From positions 16,817 through 80,816 of the forward strand of contig CACJMO010000003.1 of NCBI GenBank assembly GCA_902594545.1: DNA of 64,000 nt, given 5' to 3'. The stretch comes from an uncultured SAR86 cluster bacterium. Its GTDB lineage: Bacteria > Pseudomonadota > Gammaproteobacteria > Magnimaribacterales > Magnimaribacteraceae. The notes below the pieces were generated by a model. That model had not been told where the DNA came from, searched no databases, and saw nothing but the letters and a program-made list of their open reading frames with translations. This document shows positions 45,717 through 55,781 of this stretch, piece by piece. Made by a program: the position numbers and the translations under genes. Numbering within the stretch: position 1 is the first letter of the stretch; every line of letters begins with the position of its first letter.

Positions 45717-48466
45717 AGAAAAACTACGAACCTAAAGATACAGAGGTAGATATTTACTCTAATTGGGAAAAATCAGGCTATTTCAATGCTAATCCTGATG
45801 AGAATAAACAACCCTTCTGCATCATGATCCCTCCTCCCAATGTAACAGGTACTCTGCACATGGGGCATGGATTTCAGAATACTCTAATGGATGCTCTGAT
45901 AAGACAGAAAAGAATGTCAGGATTCGATGTTTTATGGCAGGTTGGTGTTGACCATGCTGGAATAGCAACCCAGATGGTTGTTGAAAGACAGCTTGAAGCT
46001 GAAGGCACTTCCAGAGAGCAAATTGGTAGAGATGCTTTTGAAGAAAGAGTCTGGCAATGGAAAGATAAATCGGGCAATAAGATCACTCAACAGCTAAGAA
46101 GATTGGGGGCTTCTGTAGATTGGACAAGAGAAGCTTTTACCATGAGTGATGACTTAAGTCTTGCTGTAAAGGAAGTCTTCATAAAGCTACATGAGCAAGG
46201 TTTGATCTATAGAGGAGAAAGGCTAGTAAATTGGGATACTGTTCTTAAAACAGCCCTATCGGATCTAGAAGTTTCTTCTGAGGAGGAGGATGGTAATCTC
46301 TGGCATATTGATTATCGCACTACAGATGGAGAATTACTGACAGTGGCCACAACAAGGCCTGAAACTTTGCTTGGTGATACTGCTTTGGCAGTGAATCCTC
46401 AGGATGAAAGATATGTTCACTTAATTGGCAAAAGAGCCATTCTGCCCATTGTTAATAGAGAAATCCCTATCATTGCCGATGATTATGTTGAGTCAGAATT
46501 TGGGACAGGATGCGTAAAAATTACCCCAGCCCATGATTTTAATGATTTTGAAATTGGAAAGAGACATGATTTAGAAATTATTAATATCTTAAATCTTGAT
46601 GGAAGCTTAAACGAAAATGTTCCAGAGAAATTTCAGGGCCTAAGTATAGATGCAGCCAGAGAATTAACCTTAGAGTCTCTAGAAGACCTTAAACAGCTTA
46701 GAAAAACCGAAGTCTACAAAGTCCAAATACCCAGAAGTGAGAGAAGTAACTCTATTCTTCAACCTCTATTAACAAAACAATGGTTTGTAGATGTTAAGAA
46801 ACTTTCTATTGAGGCGATTAGGGTGGTAGAACAGAATGAAACTGAGTTCATTCCCAAAAATTGGGAAAATACATATTTCAATTGGATGAATGAAATTCAA
46901 GATTGGTGTATCAGCAGACAACTTTGGTGGGGACATAGAATTCCTGCTTGGTACGACTCCAAAGGAGAAATTTACGTAGGAAAGACTGAAGAAGAGATTA
47001 GAGAGAAATTCGATCTGGGAGACCAAAAATTGACTCAAGAGGAGGATGTTCTAGACACATGGTTTTCTTCAGCATTGTGGACCTTTTCAACACTGGGTTG
47101 GCCTAAAGATAACAACTTATTACATAGATATCATCCTACTAGTGTTCTGGTAACCGGATTCGATATTATCTTCTTTTGGGTAGCTCGAATGATAATGATG
47201 ACAACACACTTTATTGGGGAAGTACCTTTCAAAAAGATTTTCATTCATGGATTGATTAAAGATTCTGAAGGCCAAAAGATGTCTAAATCAAAGGGAAATA
47301 CACTTGACCCTTTAGATATCATTGATGGAATAGACTTAACTAGTCTAATTGCTAAAAGAACAGATGGTTTAATGCAGCCAAAAATGAAAGCAAGAATTGA
47401 GAAACAAACAAAGAAAGATTTTCCTGATGGTATTAAAGCTTACGGAACAGATGCCTTGAGACTAACTTTCTGCTCACTTGCATCAGGTGGTAGAGATATT
47501 AACTTTGATATTAAGAGAGTCGAAGGGTACAGAAATTTCTGTAATAAGCTATGGAATGCGTCCAGATATATTCAAATGAATATAGAGAACTATGGAATTT
47601 CTGAAACTGAGAGCGAAACAGTTGTTGACGCTTGGATCAATTATAAATTTGACCAGGTTCTAAAAGATGTCAATAAAGCTTTTGAAGAATACAGATTAGA
47701 TTTAGCAACGAAGGCTCTATATGAATTCATATGGTATGAATTCTGTGATTGGTACATCGAGTTTTGTAAGATTTCTCTAACGCAAGAGCATGTTAATAGG
47801 CAAGAAATTGTAAAATCAATGGTCACACTGCTAGAAAAAATACTAAGACTAGCACACCCAATTATGCCCTTTGTAACTGAAGAAATTTGGGGGCAATTTA
47901 AAAAATATCATAAATCTGAGTCAGACAGTTTGATGATCAGTCCTTTTCCAGTAAGTATAGCTGCAGACACAACTGCAAAATCGAACTTTCAAGATATTGA
48001 GTGGATGAAAGAAATTATTACAGGTATTAGGAATATCAGAGGTGAGCTACTTATCAAACCCTCAACAAGTATTAACGCTTTAGTAAAAGGAGAAGATAAG
48101 ACTAATAAGAAAAGATTGGAAAAATTGAATCTTTATATCACTAATCTTTGCAATTTATCAGAAATAAGCTGGAAGACAGATGCTTCAGATGATCTGCCCT
48201 CATCGGTCTTCGCTCTTGAAGACCTAAAGGTGATGATTCCCTTAGAAGGACTTATTGATCCTAAAGAAGAGAAGTTAAGATTGGATAAGAAATTAGATAA
48301 ATTGATAAAAGAAAAAGAAATGTTGGGCGCTAAATTAAGCAATGATAATTTCATAAAGAATGCCCCAGAGAACTTGGTTTCAAGTCAGCAAGAGAGATTT
48401 AATGTCCTGACTAAAGAACTTGAAAATTTACAATCTCAGATGAAAGAAATACAAAAATTGATTTAG
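45713..48466 (+). CDS. valS: Valyl-tRNA synthetase
   Basis: A class Ia synthetase charging tRNA-Val, with editing of Thr. The 917 residues include the HIGH-type motif PPPNVTGTLHMGHGFQNTL (about residues 40-58), the CP1 editing domain with TTRPETLLGDTA, the KMSKS loop at 522-526, the anticodon-binding domain, and the C-terminal coiled coil (about 850-917, with KLDKLIKEKEMLGAKL). Somewhat shorter than E. coli ValS (951). It overlaps holC by four bases. Confidence 0.98.
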   Translation: MKKNYEPKDTEVDIYSNWEKSGYFNANPDENKQPFCIMIPPPNVTGTLHMGHGFQNTLMDALIRQKRMSGFDVLWQVGVDHAGIATQMVVERQLEAEGTSREQIGRDAFEERVWQWKDKSGNKITQQLRRLGASVDWTREAFTMSDDLSLAVKEVFIKLHEQGLIYRGERLVNWDTVLKTALSDLEVSSEEEDGNLWHIDYRTTDGELLTVATTRPETLLGDTALAVNPQDERYVHLIGKRAILPIVNREIPIIADDYVESEFGTGCVKITPAHDFNDFEIGKRHDLEIINILNLDGSLNENVPEKFQGLSIDAARELTLESLEDLKQLRKTEVYKVQIPRSERSNSILQPLLTKQWFVDVKKLSIEAIRVVEQNETEFIPKNWENTYFNWMNEIQDWCISRQLWWGHRIPAWYDSKGEIYVGKTEEEIREKFDLGDQKLTQEEDVLDTWFSSALWTFSTLGWPKDNNLLHRYHPTSVLVTGFDIIFFWVARMIMMTTHFIGEVPFKKIFIHGLIKDSEGQKMSKSKGNTLDPLDIIDGIDLTSLIAKRTDGLMQPKMKARIEKQTKKDFPDGIKAYGTDALRLTFCSLASGGRDINFDIKRVEGYRNFCNKLWNASRYIQMNIENYGISETESETVVDAWINYKFDQVLKDVNKAFEEYRLDLATKALYEFIWYEFCDWYIEFCKISLTQEHVNRQEIVKSMVTLLEKILRLAHPIMPFVTEEIWGQFKKYHKSESDSLMISPFPVSIAADTTAKSNFQDIEWMKEIITGIRNIRGELLIKPSTSINALVKGEDKTNKKRLEKLNLYITNLCNLSEISWKTDASDDLPSSVFALEDLKVMIPLEGLIDPKEEKLRLDKKLDKLIKEKEMLGAKLSNDNFIKNAPENLVSSQQERFNVLTKELENLQSQMKEIQKLI

Positions 48467-48487
48467 GGCATTGCTTTATCTTTTAGT

Positions 48488-48493
48488 TATAAT
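48488..48493 (+). promoter_or_regulatory. Possible -10 box just before the cold-shock-domain gene
   Basis: A TATAAT 7 bases before the ATG at 48501 implies transcription starting at or next to the start codon, i.e. a leaderless mRNA. No convincing -35 is seen and the region is AT-rich, so this is tentative. Confidence 0.3.
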
Positions 48494-48500
48494 TTAAGAA

Positions 48501-48887
48501 ATGTTTTTTAGAGCTTTCATAACAAGTGGTCTGATTGCAGGGCTTTATATTGCTATTGTCTTCTCTGTTGGTGATCTTCCGTTAGGTACTGAATTAATGT
48601 ACCAAGTGCTTTTAACTTTTTGGACAATTGGTTTCCTATCAATACTTGCCTTTGTATACGGAAGAAAAATCAAAAGAAACTTCAGAGGAGAAACTGGCAC
48701 AATTAAATGGTTCGATCCTAGCAAAGGTTACGGATTTTTAATCAGAGACAAAGGCGGTGATTTATTTGTGCATCTAAGATCAGTTCAACCCCAAGACAGA
48801 CGTAAATTGAAAGAAAATACCAGGGTAAGATATTCTGTTGAGAACACAGAAAAGGGCCCTCAAGCAGAAAATATTAGAATTATCTAA
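48501..48887 (+). CDS. Membrane-anchored cold-shock-domain protein
   Basis: A 128-residue protein with two hydrophobic helices (about 4-23 and 32-54), a short basic linker (GRKIKRNFRGE), and a complete cold-shock domain (about 62-128). Both nucleic-acid-binding motifs are present: RNP1-like KGYGFL and RNP2-like DLFVHL, with aromatic Trp and Phe in IKWFDPSKGYGF. The domain would face the cytoplasm if both helices form a hairpin. Classical Csp proteins are about 70 residues and soluble, so this binds RNA or single-stranded DNA at the membrane. No Shine-Dalgarno sequence precedes the ATG. It overlaps the convergent HupE gene by four bases. Confidence 0.85.
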   Translation: MFFRAFITSGLIAGLYIAIVFSVGDLPLGTELMYQVLLTFWTIGFLSILAFVYGRKIKRNFRGETGTIKWFDPSKGYGFLIRDKGGDLFVHLRSVQPQDRRKLKENTRVRYSVENTEKGPQAENIRII

Positions 48888-50074
48888 ATAATTCTCTCAA
48901 GAAACCAGAAAGTCCCCACTGCTGTAAGTCCAGAGGCTGTTACAACTCTGAGTAGATCCTTATGTTTTTGTACAAAACTTGAAAGCACTAAGAATATTAG
49001 TAGAAGGAAAAAAACTACAAGCAACTGGCCTAGCTCTACTCCTAAGTTAAAGCCAAGGATAGCAGGAAGCAGTCTCCCTTCCATCAAGTCTAAAGAAGAT
49101 AGATTGCCCGCAAATCCGAAACCATGCACAAGTCCGAATAAGACCGTAACTACAAAAGGCAAGACAAATGTTGATTGTTTTGAGCTGAGCTCAATATAAC
49201 AATAAGAAAATATGCTTATCCCTAATAACCCAATTAAATATTTCAAATCGCCTGCAATCAATAAGCTGATAATCAATAAAATTGAGGCTAAAAGTAAAAT
49301 ATTATTGTACAGCCTATACCTTCCTGAAATCGAAGCTATGCATTCAATGGCTATTATTAATATTGAATATCCAATTAAAGCCTCGACAAGTTGAGAGGCG
49401 GGTTGAATCAACCCCAAAGCTCCTAACACTAGAGTTATACTGTGGCCAACGGTGAAACCGGTCACGATATAGAAAATTCTCTTCACTCTCGGATTTAAAA
49501 TCAAAAGAGCCAGCAGAAATGCAAGATGATCGTAACCTGAAAGTATGTGATTAAAACCTAAACTGAGATAATCGAAAAAGGATTCGAATCTTGCACCGTC
49601 GCCTGAGACGACTTCTCCCTCCACCCAATGTCGATCTACACTGGTAAATATCTTTTCTGGAATAGCTTCAGAATTAATCAAAAATGTTGTTATGTGAGTA
49701 TGAGTGGGATCTTCATCGACAAAAAGGTCAAACTCAATCTCAATAGACTCTTTCTGGCAATCTACTGTCCATATTAAGGATAAATAACCTGTAGCGAAGG
49801 ACTTTTTTAAAAGTGGATCCTGTTTCAACTTACAGTCACCTTTTACTTGATAGTTATTTATTATCTCTTGAATTAAATCTTGCTCCCAATTCTTCGGAAA
49901 ATTTTTTTTTAACCTTTGAAGTATAGAAGTTTGAATACTAAACTCCACATCAACCTGAGTCGTATCTTCAGTATTATCAATAATCACTTTTGAATAGGAC
50001 TCGCTTCTTTGATGAGACATCAATGAAGAACTAATCAAGAATAAAAATAAACTAATAATAAAAACTTTTTGCAC
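48884..50074 (-). CDS. HupE/UreJ-family membrane protein
   Basis: A 396-residue protein with a signal peptide (residues 1-20), a periplasmic beta-rich domain to about residue 180, and then a membrane domain of about seven helices. That domain has the HupE/UreJ_2 motifs: FNHILSGYDHLAFLLALLIL near 184-203, TGFTVGHSITLVLGALGL, and VHGFGFAGNL with histidines suited to metal binding. Family members near hydrogenase or urease genes are thought to import nickel or cobalt. No such enzymes are in this window, so the metal and role are open. It follows the parvulin gene by 5 bases. Confidence 0.85.
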   Translation of the reverse strand: MQKVFIISLFLFLISSSLMSHQRSESYSKVIIDNTEDTTQVDVEFSIQTSILQRLKKNFPKNWEQDLIQEIINNYQVKGDCKLKQDPLLKKSFATGYLSLIWTVDCQKESIEIEFDLFVDEDPTHTHITTFLINSEAIPEKIFTSVDRHWVEGEVVSGDGARFESFFDYLSLGFNHILSGYDHLAFLLALLILNPRVKRIFYIVTGFTVGHSITLVLGALGLIQPASQLVEALIGYSILIIAIECIASISGRYRLYNNILLLASILLIISLLIAGDLKYLIGLLGISIFSYCYIELSSKQSTFVLPFVVTVLFGLVHGFGFAGNLSSLDLMEGRLLPAILGFNLGVELGQLLVVFFLLLIFLVLSSFVQKHKDLLRVVTASGLTAVGTFWFLERII

Positions 50075-50079
50075 TGCAA

Positions 50080-50934
50080 CTAGTTAGGTAAATTTCTTGA
50101 AACGTCGTACCAGTTCTTTAGATTTTCTAAATAATCTCTTAATGAACTATCATCTCTTCTCTTAGAAAACTCAGCTTGCACAGAGTCCTTTATAGATAGA
50201 AAATCTGGTGCTCCTAAGGACTCTTTATCAAGAAGAATAATTATCTTATGACCGCCAGGAACCTCAATAGGTTTAGTGAAAGAACCCACTTCAAGTTGAT
50301 TGGCTAAATTCATTAAACTTGGTCCAATATATTCTCTTACTTTGGATAACGTCATAAGAGTATTAGGTATTTTTAAGGCTGATTGGTCTCCTAATTTATA
50401 GACTTCATCAAGAGGTTCACCAGCAGAAAGGAGATCATAGGCATTCATAGATCTTTCAAATCCCAATCCATCTCCATCATTGGAAAAATAAATTTGCTGT
50501 ACTCTTAATCTAGTAGATTTTGTAAAAAAGCCTTTATTTTCTTCGTAAAATGCTTTCAATTCTTGATCAGATATCTCATATCTATCATTCTCAGAAATAA
50601 TAGTCTTAATCATCTGCTGGACTATTGTTCCTCTTGCCATCGGATTGTTCTCTATCATCCCCAGATCTATTGCTCTTTTTATAAGCAACTCTTCTTCGAT
50701 CATTCTTTCTAAAACATATGCTTTGTCTTGTTCAGTTATTGGTGATCTTTTGTCTTTCGACAAACCTTCAAGTTGTGTGAGGTATTTTTCCATCGAAATA
50801 GTGGTATCTTCTATTTTTGCAGCCCATTCATAATTAGTTAAATTAGACTCTTCTACAATCGATATTGCTGCCATTCCTGCACCAACAATCAAGCCTAAAA
50901 GTAATAACAGACTGTATGTATTTTCCTTATCCAT
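50080..50934 (-). CDS. Membrane-anchored parvulin-type peptidyl-prolyl isomerase
   Basis: A 284-residue protein with one N-terminal membrane helix (about residues 8-27). A SurA-like helical segment follows (KAYVLERMIEEELLIKRAID, about 67-86), and then a PpiC-type rotamase domain near 135-255 with LRVQQIYFS at its start and TKPIEVPGGHKIIILLD at its end. It should act in the periplasm on secreted or outer-membrane proteins. It overlaps elaA by 8 bases and is followed by the HupE/UreJ gene, a pairing that suggests a functional link, possibly in folding that protein's periplasmic domain. Confidence 0.85.
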   Translation of the reverse strand: MDKENTYSLLLLLGLIVGAGMAAISIVEESNLTNYEWAAKIEDTTISMEKYLTQLEGLSKDKRSPITEQDKAYVLERMIEEELLIKRAIDLGMIENNPMARGTIVQQMIKTIISENDRYEISDQELKAFYEENKGFFTKSTRLRVQQIYFSNDGDGLGFERSMNAYDLLSAGEPLDEVYKLGDQSALKIPNTLMTLSKVREYIGPSLMNLANQLEVGSFTKPIEVPGGHKIIILLDKESLGAPDFLSIKDSVQAEFSKRRDDSSLRDYLENLKNWYDVSRNLPN

Positions 50935-51397
50935 CTTTTAGCATCTCAACATGAGGAATTCCATCCTCATCGTAAACATCCCCTACTACTTTAAATCCAA
51001 ATCCTTCATAAAATTTAATCAGGTATTCTTGAGCAGAAATTGTTGAAGTGAAAGAAGAAAAGTTCAATTGAGTCCGCTCTAAACCTTTATTAACTAGAGC
51101 AGAACCCAAACCTTTGTCCCTATAATCCTTCGATATAGAAATCCTCCCGATTGAGGAGGTTAAATATTTCTTTCCTGGAGGAACTAAACGAAGATATCCA
51201 ATTAATTGCCCTTTGCTTTTAAGAAGCAAATGATCACTGCATTCATCCAGACCGTCAGCATCCAGATACCAAGATTGTTGCTCAACAACAAATATAGTTT
51301 GGCGGAAACTTAAAATCTCATAGATTTCATCTTTAGTGAGCTGATCATAGGATTTCCAAGACCATTTGAAATTATCTTCTTTCAATTTTAAGGGCAA
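50927..51397 (-). CDS. elaA: ElaA-family GNAT acetyltransferase
   Basis: A 156-residue GNAT protein of the ElaA group. LSFRQTIFVVEQQSWYLDADGLDE (residues about 29-52) is the family hallmark, in a run of conserved Gln, Asp and Gly. The acetyl-CoA loop is KDYRDKGLGSALV near 90-102. The natural substrate of ElaA is not established. It overlaps the aldo/keto reductase by 10 bases and the parvulin by 8, so the genes form one transcript. Confidence 0.88.
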   Translation of the reverse strand: MPLKLKEDNFKWSWKSYDQLTKDEIYEILSFRQTIFVVEQQSWYLDADGLDECSDHLLLKSKGQLIGYLRLVPPGKKYLTSSIGRISISKDYRDKGLGSALVNKGLERTQLNFSSFTSTISAQEYLIKFYEGFGFKVVGDVYDEDGIPHVEMLKDG

Positions 51398-52428
51398 ATA
51401 TTCGGATTAGTCCTGTGTATTGCAGCAATGTTTTTCAGATCTTCTTCAGACAGTTTTACATCAATGCTTCCAACAGCAAGCTCTAGTTGTTGCATAGTAG
51501 TTGCGCCGATAATATTCGAAGTCACGAAGTCCCTTGAGTTCACAAAAGCATTTGCCATGACTGAGGGGTCCATATCAATAGATTTAGCGTAATTTACATA
51601 AGATTTAATTGCCTCATTAGCTCCTGGGACCTCATACCTATCTCCTCTTTCAAAAAGAGTTGTGCGCGCACCTTCAGGTCTTGCTCCATCGATATATTTT
51701 CCTGAAAGATATCCTTGAGCTAATGGTGAATAGGCTAAAAGCCCCACTTTTGATCTGTGATGGAATTCTGACATGCCTTGTTCATAGGTTCTATTTAAAA
51801 GATTATAAGCATTCTGAACAGATACCACTCTTGGTAAATCATTCATTTCTGAATATTTTAAAAATTCTGACAGACCCCAAGGAGTTTCATTGGATAAGCC
51901 TATGTATCTGACTTTACCCGACTTAACGATGTCGGATAGTACCTCTAAAGTTTCTAGAATAGGCACAGTTTCAGCATCGTAATGTTTATAGCCGATTCCA
52001 TCCGACCCAAACATGCTCATCCTTCTGTCCGGCCAGTGTAACTGGTATAAGTCTATATAGTCTGTTTGAAGTCTTTTAAGGCTAGTTTCTATAGCACTTT
52101 CTATATTCTCTCTATCAAGTAATGTGCCTTCGCCCCTAAACCAATTCATAGGAGCTCTTCCTGCTACTTTTGAAGCAAGAATAATTTCTTCTCTTTTACC
52201 TGTTTCTTTAAACCACTTACCAATGCATTCTTCAGTTCTTCCCTGAGTATCTGGCTTCGGAGGAATTGGATACAGTTCAGCTGTATCAAAGAAATTTACA
52301 CCTTGGTCTACAGCGTAGTTCATTTGCTCATAACCCTCTTCAAAAGTATTTTGCTCTCCCCATGTCATGGTTCCTAAACAAATTACACTAACGTCAATAT
52401 CAGTATTTCCAAGCTTTCTGTATTCCAC
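51388..52428 (-). CDS. NADP(H)-dependent aldo/keto reductase (Tas-like)
   Basis: A 346-residue TIM-barrel oxidoreductase. The start MEYRKLGNTDIDVSVICLGTMTWGEQN is typical of the Tas group. The catalytic tetrad is visible as Asp and Tyr in FFDTAELYP (about 47-55), Lys in ILASKVAG and His in YQLHWPDR. The C-terminal cofactor segment includes SNIIGATTMQQLE. The NADPH-dependent carbonyl substrate is unknown. It is divergent from gpx with 54 bases between starts and heads the elaA-parvulin-HupE run. Confidence 0.92.
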   Translation of the reverse strand: MEYRKLGNTDIDVSVICLGTMTWGEQNTFEEGYEQMNYAVDQGVNFFDTAELYPIPPKPDTQGRTEECIGKWFKETGKREEIILASKVAGRAPMNWFRGEGTLLDRENIESAIETSLKRLQTDYIDLYQLHWPDRRMSMFGSDGIGYKHYDAETVPILETLEVLSDIVKSGKVRYIGLSNETPWGLSEFLKYSEMNDLPRVVSVQNAYNLLNRTYEQGMSEFHHRSKVGLLAYSPLAQGYLSGKYIDGARPEGARTTLFERGDRYEVPGANEAIKSYVNYAKSIDMDPSVMANAFVNSRDFVTSNIIGATTMQQLELAVGSIDVKLSEEDLKNIAAIHRTNPNICP

Positions 52429-52447
52429 CCTTATCTCCTATTTAAAT

Positions 52448-52456
52448 TGGTATAAT
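52448..52456 (+). promoter_or_regulatory. Extended -10 promoter for the glutathione peroxidase gene
   Basis: TGGTATAAT combines a consensus -10 with an upstream TG, 26 bases before the gpx ATG. A good -35 is absent, which is usual for extended -10 promoters. The opposing AKR promoter must share this 54-base region. Confidence 0.5.
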
Positions 52457-52482
52457 GCCATTATAAAAAATTAAATAAAAAA

Positions 52483-52974
52483 ATGACTAAAAACATCTAT
52501 CAATTCTCTTGCAACGACAATAAAGGCAATGAAGTAAATCTAAATGACTTCGAAGGAAAAGTACTACTAATTGTAAATACAGCAAGTCAATGCGGTTTTA
52601 CTCCTCAATATGAAGGCCTGGAAAAATTACAAAAGTTGTTTCCAGAAGATAGCTTTTCAGTGCTTGCTTTTCCTTGCAATCAATTCGGGGGACAAGAACC
52701 TGGATCGAATGAGGAGATAGTTGAGTTTTGTCGAATTAACTATGGTACTACTTTCCCTGTATTCAGTAAGATTGATGTAAAGGGCCAGGATGCTCATCCC
52801 CTCTTTGAATATTTAACTCAGGAGAAAAAGGGGCTTCTTGGTACAGAAGGAATTAAATGGAACTTCACTAAATTTTTGATAAACCAGAAAGGTGAACCGG
52901 TTGCTAGATATGCCCCTTCGACCACTCCTGAAAAGATAGAAACCGATATAAAAAGCTTAATTAGCTCTCAGTAA
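52483..52974 (+). CDS. Glutathione peroxidase (Cys type)
   Basis: Reduces peroxides using glutathione or thioredoxin. The 163-residue thioredoxin-fold protein has the peroxidatic site NTASQCGFTPQYEGLEKL (Cys about residue 37, codon TGC, so not selenocysteine). The catalytic Gln is in FPCNQFGGQEPGSNEEI and the Trp in IKWNFTKFLI. It is the BtuE/GPx-like bacterial form. It overlaps rimI convergently by 14 bases, and its Cys codons all read in frame without recoding. Confidence 0.95.
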   Translation: MTKNIYQFSCNDNKGNEVNLNDFEGKVLLIVNTASQCGFTPQYEGLEKLQKLFPEDSFSVLAFPCNQFGGQEPGSNEEIVEFCRINYGTTFPVFSKIDVKGQDAHPLFEYLTQEKKGLLGTEGIKWNFTKFLINQKGEPVARYAPSTTPEKIETDIKSLISSQ

Positions 52975-53437
52975 AAAAAAGTTTACTCTTTAAGCCTTTT
53001 TTTAGAGATTTTGACATAACGAATGCATCCTCTCTACCTTCAGGAAGTCTATAGTAATCTTTTCTGATTGCTATTTCTTGAAATCCAAGTTTTTCATAAA
53101 GTTTATATGCAATAGCATTTGATATTCTTACTTCTAAAATAACTTTCTTACTTCCCATCACTTCTGCTGCAGTCATCATCTTTTTTAGTATTGCTTCGCC
53201 ATGTCCTCTTCCTCTCAGGTCTTCTCTTACTCCAATATTTAAAAGATGCGACTCTTCTGTTGATATTGCCATAATGGCAAATCCCACTAATTCAGTTTGA
53301 TCTTCCAAAGCAAGTGAGTAATAACCTTGTTCCAAGCAGTCTTTAAAATTAAGTTCGCTCCATGGATATGGATTTGAACCCCTCTCTATTTTTAGAATGG
53401 AACTTAAATGACCCAAATTTAGATAAGAATATTCCAT
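52961..53437 (-). CDS. rimI: Ribosomal protein S18-alanine N-acetyltransferase
   Basis: A GNAT enzyme acetylating the N-terminal Ala of S18. The 158 residues carry NPYPWSELNFKDCLEQGYYSLAL near 22-44, the acetyl-CoA loop VREDLRGRGHGEAILKKMM (about 72-90), and the conserved LEVRISNAIAYKLYEKLGFQEIAIRKDYY C-terminal block, all RimI hallmarks. It lies 5 bases after the candidate holD gene, as in E. coli holD-rimI. Confidence 0.94.
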   Translation of the reverse strand: MEYSYLNLGHLSSILKIERGSNPYPWSELNFKDCLEQGYYSLALEDQTELVGFAIMAISTEESHLLNIGVREDLRGRGHGEAILKKMMTAAEVMGSKKVILEVRISNAIAYKLYEKLGFQEIAIRKDYYRLPEGREDAFVMSKSLKKGLKSKLFFTES

Positions 53438-53442
53438 AGGAC

Positions 53443-53844
53443 CTAAAGAATAATAGACCTCATGTCACTTAAGAATTCAATTTTATTTTCTTTCGAGTCG
53501 CATATCTTATCGACTGTCTTACAAATTGTGATTTTATTGGGTTCAATGTCAGATAAGAAATCATGACTATGATCTCCTAGAAGGATGAAATGATTAAAAT
53601 TTTCTATATTAGTTTTATCTTCAAACTTTACTGCTGGTAATTTACCAAGACTTAAAGATAAGGACATCATAAATTGTTCTGTATCAAATAAAGGTATCCC
53701 TTTAGCAGTTGCTGGAAAGATGAAAATGTATTTATTATCAATTACATAAATTTGATCGCTAATTTCTCTATCTTCGCCTTTATGACGTTTTTGCCAAACT
53801 ACCACACCTAGATCATTTAATTTTTGGTGTTTATTTAAATCCAT
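53443..53844 (-). CDS. holD: Probable DNA polymerase III psi subunit
   Basis: From the ATG at 53844 the protein is 133 residues, close to E. coli HolD (137). The opening KLNDLGVVVWQKR matches the HolD start (an LGI-x-x-W-x-LR pattern), and the later FNHFILLGDHS segment fits the middle. Psi binds chi and the clamp loader. The gene precedes rimI by 5 bases as in E. coli, and holC is in the window. A TTG at 53889 would add 15 residues but gives no better match. The family is poorly conserved, so this rests partly on position. Confidence 0.65.
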   Translation of the reverse strand: MDLNKHQKLNDLGVVVWQKRHKGEDREISDQIYVIDNKYIFIFPATAKGIPLFDTEQFMMSLSLSLGKLPAVKFEDKTNIENFNHFILLGDHSHDFLSDIEPNKITICKTVDKICDSKENKIEFLSDMRSIIL

Positions 53845-53880
53845 GAGGTTGATTCTACTATTTGCAATGAAAGTCTCAAC

Positions 53881-53906
53881 TTGACCCAACTGATATGCAT
53901 ATATAA
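53881..53906 (+). promoter_or_regulatory. Predicted leuA promoter
   Basis: A -35 TTGACC (53881-53886) and a -10 TATAAG (53902-53907) are separated by 15 bases, which is short. An upstream TGC (53896-53898) lies near the -10 region. Transcription would start near 53914 and leave a leader of about 137 bases before leuA. Confidence 0.45.
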
Positions 53907-53907
53907 G

Positions 53908-55722
<1,815 letters not shown>

Positions 55723-55723
55723 A

Positions 55724-55751
55724 TTGTCTAAATAACTCAAAACTATAATAT
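55724..55751 (+). promoter_or_regulatory. Possible promoter of the GPH transporter gene
   Basis: A -35-like TTGTCT (55724-55729) and a -10 TAATAT (55746-55751), 16 bases apart, lie in the short gap after leuA. A TATAAT overlaps at 55744-55749. This is tentative because the region is AT-rich. Confidence 0.35.
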
Positions 55752-55781
55752 AAGCTTCAAGTTATTTACTTGGGGAGATTA

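Noticed and set aside
52580..52640. Selenocysteine in glutathione peroxidase
   Set aside because: The active-site codon is TGC (Cys) and no in-frame TGA or SECIS-like hairpin is present.
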